Translations under genes and position numbers: made by a program
Assembly: GCA_021018995.1 (NCBI GenBank)
Contig: CM037584.1
Location: 147,143,317 to 147,207,316 of the forward strand
Direction of reading: 5' to 3'
DNA length: 64,000 nt
Source of the DNA: Chloranthus sessilifolius
Lineage: Eukaryota > Streptophyta > Magnoliopsida > Chloranthales > Chloranthaceae
Notes under the pieces: generated by a model
Database searches by the model: none
Seen by the model: the letters and a program-made list of their open reading frames with translations, nothing else
Told to the model about the DNA's origin: nothing
Part shown: positions 56,249 through 64,000 of the stretch, one piece after another
How positions within the stretch are numbered: position 1 is the first letter of the stretch
Layout: every line of letters starts with the position of its first letter

Positions 56249-57569
56249 AGTAGCTAGTAGAGCTTCCCCTTGAACTTGGTCTCTTTATTTTTGAATTTAC
56301 TAACCTTTTATTACTATTTTTTACTATTTTTTTACTCACCCCTCTGATTACGTCATTTTACTTACCCCTACTTTACGTCATTTATGAACCTTAGCTGATT
56401 GGTGGGCCTACTTGCGCACCACATTCAATTTCTTTACAATTCCATTATTTTAAGAACCTTAGCTGATCGGCGGGTCTACTTGTGCATTGTCATTTAATTT
56501 CTTTACATTTCCATCATTTAAAGTGCTTTAGCCATTTGACGGTCCTACTTGTGCTTTTAATTCTGCAATCATATTCCGCCAGTGAAAGCTAGCTCGTAGA
56601 GGCGGCACAGGATCATCACCTCCGGCCTTTAAACTTAAGAAAATTTCCTTAAAAGTGAAAAATAAAATTGAACCATCAAAGGGGATTTAAATTGATTTTT
56701 GTGGGATAGATTTTTAAAAGGCTGGGTTATTCAGGCACACATACAAACACCCGAGTCTTAGTACAGGGGTAGCCTCTAGTGGTGATGATCCAGAAAAGTC
56801 CTTGCCCACCTAGTACCTGAGAAAAGTTCTTGCACTTGAGGTATATCGGGTGGGTAACCTTCTCGTTACCAAACTTAAAACCTGGGAAAAAAGAGAGCGA
56901 TAGTGAACCTGATTTGGCCTTAAATCCTTAGGTTTGGTGAGGAAGAGAGCAGATCATATAAACAGTCAGCCCCCAGAAGCCTAGCTTCCATAAATAGCCA
57001 GTTTGGAGACTCATTTCGAACTGAGATTGCTGCTGTCAAACAATCTGAAGAGTCGTTTTGCTCTGGCGGCACTAATAGTTGTGCCAATGCAAAATGTTCC
57101 AAAAGAACACTAGCACAATTATTAGTTGCGCCAGCTTTAAATTTGGAACTTTTGCTCTGGTGCCACTAATAGATGCACCAGGTTAGTTCTGAGCAGCCTT
57201 AATCCGAATCTGTGGCCTATTTCACATCCCGGACTCCCCGATTAGTGTATTTAGTGCCTCTGTTTAGGCCCCACAATTTTTGACACCCAATATGCCCTCG
57301 TCGGTCAAAAGAAGGTGACTTCTTTTTTATTCATTTCGGGGATCGGATTGTTTGAATTGGTTTCCATGCCTTCAATAGATCAAGGGGTTTTCCTTTGATT
57401 CTTTCGAAGTGCTTCGGAACTGGTGCCATAGGACCTATTTAGGGTATGAAAGCCACCCGAGAAGGGAATTCAAAAAGGCCCCAGAATCCTCATTTCTTTT
57501 CACTTACAAAAATTCAAAAAAATTAAAATTAAAAAATTAAAAATAGAGTCTTGATTGGTGTCGGCATAA
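56249..57569 (+). other. Element G leader
   Basis: About 1.3 kb without coding signal. It has two or three near-copies of a GACCTTAGCTGATYGGYGGG-like segment (56388-56540) and three palindromic words at 57064-57180. Tat/Ogre elements are known for long leaders, sometimes with an extra frame before gag. I see none here. Confidence 0.55.
57064..57180 (+). promoter_or_regulatory. Element G leader: three palindromic words at 47-base spacing
   Basis: Words at 57064-57086, 57111-57133 and 57158-57180 follow TGGYGSNACTAATAGTTGCGCCA or its inverse. Their starts are exactly 47 bases apart. The 24-base spacers contain TTCCAAAAGAAC and TTTGGAACTTTT, which are themselves in inverted relation. They match the words in the LTR. 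Confidence 0.7.
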
Positions 57570-60500
57570 TGGCATCATCGTATCCTCCGTCATCCTGTAG
57601 GGGAAGAAGGAGGAAGCTTTACGAGCCCCATCTGAGGCACCCGTACACAACCTGATACCAAGATATGCCATGGGCGGTGGAGCCGGCTTATGCTAATCCC
57701 GACTCATCCCCACCACATTCTCCAACCCATTCCCACACCGAAGAAGCCTTTACTTCCACCCCCCTTGCCCAATCAAACCTCACCATAACTGATCCGTTCG
57801 GTGCCCCTATTTTCCCTTCCACCAGCTCCCAAAATACCTAAAGTCCAAATTTTCCATCATTTTCCCAAACCATGCCTTCATCCATGGCCATCTCCAACTC
57901 ATCTCACCTTCCTTTTACAACTGCTCAAAACCCATCCTCTACCTTGACCAACATGCCCCATTTCTCATCCTCCCAACCCAATCCACCCACGTCCATCCAT
58001 ACCACATCAAATCTCCCACACATCCCTCCATTTACCCAAGTCATGCCCATCTTTTTCGAAGCCACGACCAATTTTCCTCTCTCATACATACCTAATCCAT
58101 CCACCAATGCCCCACCTCACTTCTCCAATCCACCCTATATCCCACCCCTCACCAGGGCCATGCCCAATTTTACTGGCGCCATGTCTAATTTTTCCTCTTC
58201 CCACACTCCATCCATACCCCTCCAACCATCAAATAGCCCATCTCCATCCGATCTTGCTTCCATGGCCACGATGGAGGAGATGTTTCAAAGCTATAATAGG
58301 TGGAAGGCCTCCCAACACATCCCCCCTCATTCATACCACACACCCATGAATCTATTCGAGACCCTACCAAGCTTCCATGCCTCACTCCCCCATGACCCCC
58401 ATCAACCCTCCATCATCCACACTATCCAAACCCCCATTTCCCACATGTCCCAGGGCCCAATAGCTCAAAACCCCATTACCCACATATCCCAAGACCCCAT
58501 GGCCCAAAATCCCATGACTCATACCCATACCCATCAAGGGTCCATGGATCAGATCCACCAAGGCCCAATGGGCCAGACCCACTAAGGGCCCATGGCCCAG
58601 ATCCACCAAGGCCCAATGGGCCATACCCACAAGGGTCCATGGCCCAAACCCATCAAGGGACCATGGCCCAAACCCATCAAGGGACCATGGCCCAAACCTA
58701 TTATGACCAAGGGTTTGTGGCCCAACCCTCCCAAGGCTTCATGGTCCAAACTCAAGCCCAGTAAAACCTTGGAGCCTTGCACCCATACCCTTCACAATTC
58801 CTCTAGAATTTCACCCATTCACAACCCTCATACCCAGCTCAAACCCAAAATTTACATCAACCCCAATCCCATATCCCGACATCCCAAAGTCAATTTCAAG
58901 CCTTTCCCCAAGCCCAATGGCCTCATCAGGCCCCACTCCAAAATCTAACTTCCACTCATCCCATCATCCAACAAACCTTCCCTCATCCCCAATGGACTCA
59001 CCCAACCCCCATCCAGGCCATCCCCACCCAATCCATGCAGCATCAATAAGAGAATCCTGCCCTCACTGCATCTTATATAGACCAGCGGTATGAAGAAGAT
59101 AAGATAAGAAATAATGGAGCCTATGCTGGGGCTCTGACCAGCCTTAACCCTCCTCCTATCATTTCCCACCCCCTGATAGCCTAAAGTGAAGTCCAAACAA
59201 CTGCCGAGAAAGTGGCTCCCATGTCCAAAGAATCAGAGCGACTGAAAGAACAGTTGGACAAAATACAGAAGCAGTTGTTAAAAATGGGTGGTGCTAAAAT
59301 CCACGCCACGGACTTCACAATTTTGTGTCTGTTTGCTGAGGTCCCCTAACCACCCAAATTTAAAATGCCGGCTTTTGACAAGTATAACGTCACCAACAAT
59401 CCTATTGCACACTTCAAGTCCTACTATGAGGACATGTTCCAATATGGAGGAGACGAAAGACTACTGATAAAAGTCTTTAAGAAGAGTTTGACCGGTCCGG
59501 CCTTAAGATGGTTCACATCTTTGGAACCATCTATGATGAAAATGTGGAAGGGCTTAACGCATTTGTTCCAGGAACAATATGAATATAACATAAACATCGA
59601 ACCATGTAATTCTGACATGGCCCGGTTAAAGCAGAACCCAAATGAGACCTTTAGCGATTATCTGGGGTGTTGGAAAGCACTGACAGCTCAGGTTAGGAAC
59701 AGAATACCTGATGATGAACAAATCGAAATAATCTCCAAGAATACCTTGCCAGTAATTTCAAACTTTTTGGTGTACTAGTAGCAGTCCAGCTTTGCTGATC
59801 TGGTAAGGAACACTAATCGATGTGAGGACGCTATCAAGGAAGGCCGCTTGAATAAAAATGTACCAAGTGGAGCCAGTGGGGTTAGGAGATTTTTGGAATA
59901 GAGGAATGAGAAGAGAACAGGGGCTGACGTTCAGAACGTTGCCAACATGAGGCCCAATAATAATATAACCCCGTTCCAATTTCAAGTAGCCCAACCAACA
60001 CCGATCAGAACTAAGCAGATGCAGAGAGCAGGGAATGGACAAGGAATGCAAATGACTCCGGAGCATAGGAGAGCCCGCTACGATCAAGTGTTTACACCCC
60101 TGAGGCAATCATTAAGTGTACTTTTACCTTTACTAATAGAAAGGGATTAGTCACTATTCATCAACTGCAACCTCCTCCTCACCCGATCTCGAAGAATTAT
60201 GACACTAGTACTCACTGCAACTTTCATCAGGGTCTGGGTCACCCGACTGATCGCTGCTTCCCATTGAAGCACGCGATCAAAGATTTAATGGACGCTGGGA
60301 AAATCATTCCACTGGCACCTTCCCAAGTGAACCAACATGCAAATATCCACCAGGTGCCATTACCCCCCCATCCTATCGGAGGAGCAAGTCCCAGACCCAC
60401 CATCGAAATGATAGAAGGTGAGGAGGAGTTTGAGTTTGACCCATCAGACTACATCAGTGACTGGGAGAGCTATGTAGCACCATTGCCGAGAAACTGTGAA

Positions 60501-61000
60501 GAAAGGAATATTGGGGTGATTGAACCCCTGAACTTGTCAGATTATTTTTCCAGCCCAGCACCACAAGTTGAGCCCTTAGATCTTAGGGTCTATTTTTCAT
60601 CACCACTCCTGTCAATTATGTGCATATAAATACATATCAACCATACACCACCACCCCCGTCAATTACTCGATAGCCCATCATACCCTCAACCTCCCGCCA
60701 GCACCTATCAGCTACCAATGGCCTACCCCTATCCCTTTTCCCCCAGTGCCACCACTCACCAGCTTCACCACTCTCGTCTGGCCCAATTTTTCCACCCAAC
60801 CAGCTATCACCGAAGTAAACCAAGTGTTACCCACACCTCCGGAGCCCACAGTGCAAGAGCATCCGATACCAGTAGCCATACCATTTCAAATTTTGAGACC
60901 AACCTATAACTCACATCAGGTCCCTCTGAGTTATGAGCAAACAGATATTAATACTAGCAGCAACAGAAAAGGGGCAGTGGACTTTGTGATCTAATTCGAG
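57570..61000 (+). pseudogene. Element G gag region
   Basis: Begins MASSYPPSSCRGRRRK at 57570. A long Pro/Ser/His-rich N-terminal part (57872-58585) contains a degenerate coding repeat. A coiled coil (59220-59280) precedes the Gag domain at 59365-59778, with FKMPAFDKYNVTNNPIAHFK and DSDMARLKQNPNETFSDYLG-like wording. A Cys/His segment (CNFHQGLGHPTDRCFPLKH, about 60215-60270) is typical of Tat Gag. A Pro-rich linker to protease follows (60620-60990). Broken in several places. Confidence 0.8.
58480..58720 (+). repeat. Coding minisatellite in element G gag
   Basis: A degenerate repeat of about 27-30 bases built on CCATGGCCCAAACCCATCAA and GGCCCAATGGGCC, six to nine units. Units encode HQGPMGQ-like or MAQNP-like peptides. 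The palindromes CCATGG and GGCCCATGGGCC recur. Confidence 0.75.
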
Positions 61001-61153
61001 AAGATTTCAAAGCAATCAGAAGCACCAGCAGTAGCACAGGCCCAGCCGGAGGGAAAGAAGGATAGCCTCGTGAATCTTTTTGAGAAAATGAGTCAAGAAC
61101 ACATACTGGAGACTCAGCTGCAAAGGATGCCATCTCGCATCACTGTGTGAGAT

Positions 61154-62270
61154 TTGTTAATGACATCCCCACTCCATTTTCAAGCATTAATGGGGGCGTT
61201 AAAGAAAGCGCATGTGTCACTTCCAGTTAGCTCGGATGAAGTCAGACAGATAATCAGTCAAGTAATGGCCCCGAATGCTATTTCATTTTCGGATGCCGAT
61301 TTACTAGAAGAAGGAGGTAGTCACTCGAAATCCTTAAATATAATTGTTGAGTCTGGAAATATGATAATCCCGCTAGTTTTGATTGACAATGGGTCTGTGT
61401 TAAACATATGACCGCTAATAATCGCCACCAAGATCGGGGTAGATCCATGCATGTTGAGAGCCACGAGAACCAGTGCCCGAGGTTTTGACAATACCAGAAG
61501 AGAGATAATGGGAGAAGTTGACCTTGAGCTGTTGATTGGGCCAATGACCTTCTCCATATTATTTCAGGTAATGGACATTAAAACCTCATTTAATCTATTA
61601 CTGGGACGCCCCTGGTTACATGAGGTTGGAGCAATACCGTCAACGCTGCACCAAAAGCTCAAGTTTGCGTCCGAGCATAAGATTATTACCATTGTTGGTA
61701 AAGGGTATAATGAGAAACAAAAAGCCACCAATAGCATCGAAAAGCCTAATGTGTTGGATGTGCCGCACACCGCTGAGGATGTCGACCTCCACTGTTTCGA
61801 ATATGAGGTTTCTACAATACTCCCAAAGCCCATCGAGGGCATCATTCCAAGAACTGGAGGTGGGATGGTAGCAGTAGTGGCCATGCTCCAAAAGTGGAGC
61901 TACAAAAAAGGAAGAGGGCTGGGGCCCAGATTGTAAGGCAAGAAGGAGCCAATCACAGTAAAGGGCAGTCAAAAAGTCAGATTTGGGTTAGGTTACAAGC
62001 CCACGGAGAAGAGGTGCGAGAGGCTAACGAGCAGGCCCATGCAACGACAACTGCAAAAGCTAGGGGGATCCACGTAGAGGAGAAACCCCGTCCTAGGCCT
62101 CATATCGAAAATTCATTTCTGAGTGTGGGGGTTGTGAAGATTGACCGAAATGGGGTAACCCGATTAACCCCACAGAAGACTACAACACTGGTTCACCCCA
62201 CCAATCCACACATCACCCTTTCGGACCTGGAGATAGACTTGGCCGCGTTATCCCTCTTTGAGGAGTGACG
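61154..62270 (+). pseudogene. Element G protease region
   Basis: Aspartic protease with IPLVLIDNGSVLNI (about 61370-61410) and FNLLLGRPWLHEVGAIPSTL (61590-61650), standard for the Tat lineage. A glycine-rich segment (KKGRGLGPRL, near 61905-61935) resembles a G-patch, often seen after Tat proteases. Broken. Confidence 0.8.
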
Positions 62271-62960
62271 ACCCGTACCTGAATAAACTCCCCCTGTGGT
62301 GAATCACCATAAAACAGTGTTAACATTTGGGGATATTATCCTAGACGAAATGGAGATCAACATGATGGAGGCTGACTCCGAAGAGCCGTATCAGTAAACA
62401 CCCTCCATCCAGACAGGTAAAGGAGCAGCCTCTCAGGTACGCAACTGGGCATCTTTGCCCCAAACCCTAGAAGCAGAGAGTGGCCTAACATTTGGCACCC
62501 ATTTTCTAAAAAAAATAACCTATAAAAAGTGAGATAAGCCCTTGGTAGGCAATACTATGTATATACACAGACTCGTGTTGCTAAGGGTCCATCTCCGAAG
62601 AAAATAAAAATCCCAAAAACATTGAAAAAATACAAAGTCCAAAAATATTGTCTTTTAAAATTTTAAATAAAATCCCATAAAAAGATGCCTTAATCGAAAT
62701 ACCCGTCCCACGTAAAATCAATTCTTTCCTATAGAAATATAAGAAGAGGTAAGTATTATGAGTCTGGATGAGGATATCCCTTCGGAGGAGCTTCCCAATG
62801 AGCTCCTTGACCAGTTTACCGAATTTGAGCATGGCCCTACCCCCATTGTTGAAGAAACTGAGGACGTTAATCTGGGGACTGAGGAGATTTCCTGAATTAC
62901 TAAAATCAAATGTCGCTATCTCCTGAAGAAAGAAAAAGCATGATCTAATTCCTTCGGTCA
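62271..62960 (+). other. Element G spacer between protease and RT
   Basis: AT-rich with a charged, partly coding-like end (62760-62900, acidic residues). Ogre-type elements are known to carry an intron between protease and RT. This stretch is in the corresponding place, but I cannot fix borders. Confidence 0.4.
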
Positions 62961-64000
62961 TACCAAAAAGTTTTTGCTTGGTCATATGAGGATATGCCTG
63001 GTCTGGCCACCAATTTGGTTGAGCATGAGTTGCCTCTCTACCCTGATATGGAGTCGGTTAAGTAGAAGCTGAGACATCTCCGACCCGAGTGGATGTTGAA
63101 ATTCAAGGATGAGGTCATCAAGCAGTATGACGTGGGGTTTCTCATGGTATCTAAGTACCCACAGTGGCTAGCCAATATTGTGCCTGTACCGAAGAAGGAT
63201 GGAAAAGTTTGCATATGCATTGATTTTAGAAACTTAAACAAAACAAGGCAAGCCTGAAAGACGATTTCCCATTACCGCACATTGACATCCTGGTCGATGA
63301 CACTACTAAGCACGAGATGCTTTCTTTCATGGATGGATTCTCAGGATACAATCAGATTAAGATGGCAGAGGCAGATCGAGAGAAGACTGCGTTCATCACT
63401 CCTTGGGAAACCTTTTTCTACAAAGTCATGTCGTTTGAGCTAAAGAATGTCGGTGCAACGTACCAGAGAGCTATGGCTGTGCTTTTTCATGACATGATGC
63501 ACCGAGAAATTGAAGTGCATGTCAATGATATGATAGCCAAGTCACCAGAGTGAAGCAATGACTTGGTAAACCTTTAGAAGCTGTTTGAAAGACTAAGAAA
63601 GTACATGTTACATCTGAATCCACAGAAGTGTGCATTTGGTGCTATGTCTAGAAAACTGTTGGGATTTATCGTCAGCAGGAGAGGGATCGAGGTTGACCTA
63701 GTCAAAGTTAAAGCTACCGCAAAAATACTGCCACCATCTACTGAGAAAGAAGTTAGAGGGTTCTTAGGCAGAATACAATATATCAGTCGGTTCATTGCAC
63801 AACTAACTCCAATCTGCACGCCGATCTTCAAACTACTAAGGAAGAACTCACTCGTTGAATGAAATGATGATTGTCAGGCAGCGTTCGATAAAATCAAAAG
63901 CTACCTCCTTAATCCACCTATTTTGGTATCACCTGAGCCGGGGAGACCACTCATGATGTATCTCTCCACGATGGAAGTCTCGATGGGCTGTGTCTTAGGG
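62961..64000 (+). pseudogene. Element G reverse transcriptase, start
   Basis: Opens with the Tat signature WSYEDMPGL (about 62985-63010). It continues with VPVPKKDGKV-like, FPLPHIDILVD-like and FMDGFSGYNQIKMAEADREK segments (63200-63400). LGFIVSRRGIEVDLVKVKAT and RGFLGRIQYISRFIAQLTPI lie at 63650-63810. It continues past the window. Confidence 0.85.

Larger units (their letters stand above)
54661..64000 (+). mobile_element. Element G: Tat/Ogre-like LTR retrotransposon, left part
   Basis: A Ty3 element inserted in F and running off the right edge. It has a 5' LTR (54661-56229), a primer site of the TGGCGACTC type used by Tat/Ogre elements, a long leader with palindromic words, gag (57570-61000), protease (61154-62270), a spacer and RT (from about 62960). 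TAATT (54656-54660) is the likely target sequence. Broken in several places. Confidence 0.85.

Noticed and set aside
57064-57180. Rho-independent or similar terminators formed by the G words
   Set aside because: Plant nuclear context, no T run after the arms, and the same words occur upstream of the LTR TATA box.
58382-58948. Overlapping frames on both strands in the G gag repeat
   Set aside because: They mirror the palindromic minisatellite and are shadows of the gag frame.

Overview
This window looks like gene-poor, repeat-rich plant nuclear DNA, from an angiosperm whose species I cannot name. I see no host gene, tRNA, rRNA or CRISPR array. Almost everything is LTR retrotransposon, and most of it is nested. 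Eight insertions and one flanking LTR piece can be separated: A (Ty3/Athila-like, -), A2 (a piece of the same LTR family, +), B (Ty3/Tekay-like chromovirus, -), S (Athila-like solo LTR, -), H (Tat/Ogre-type solo LTR, -), E (Ty1/Copia, -), D (Tekay-like, +), C (Athila-like, +, nearly complete), F (Tekay-like, +) and G (Tat/Ogre-like, +, runs off the right edge).

Layout: 1-6539 is A; 6540-7155 is the LTR piece A2 into which A appears to have landed; 7156-22905 is B, carrying the solo LTRs H (13459-15095) and S (16320-19125); 22906-26500 is unclassified DNA with a Copia-type LTR start and polypurine tract; about 26500-50608 is Copia E, split by D (28003-47070), which is itself split by C (32510-45447); 50609-54660 is the left part of F inside the E LTR; 54661-64000 is G inside F. 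Five-base target duplications that I could match on both sides are ATACC (S), GTTGG (H), ATTAC (C) and ATATC (D).

The most interesting signal is not a gene. Most Ty3 families here carry a cluster of their own short CG-centred, mostly palindromic word: CTCGAG (S), CCTATCGAA in both directions (C), CGCGAG (A), CTCGCGTGAGCGAG-like (B), CTCGCGCGAG (D), CGATCGATCG (F), and TGGCGCAAC-N5-GTTGCGCCA (G). Where a TATA box can be seen, the cluster lies upstream of it in the LTR. In A, B and C the same family-specific word also recurs inside the element, just upstream of a second TATA-like box and a third reading frame lying 3' of pol; in G it recurs in the leader before gag. The words differ between families while the positions stay the same. 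That is what a fast-evolving, self-specific regulatory system would look like.

A second signal is an RNA-level one. The Athila-like LTRs A, A2, C and S carry, downstream of TATA, one or two copies of a hairpin whose nine-base stem changes in a compensating way between families.
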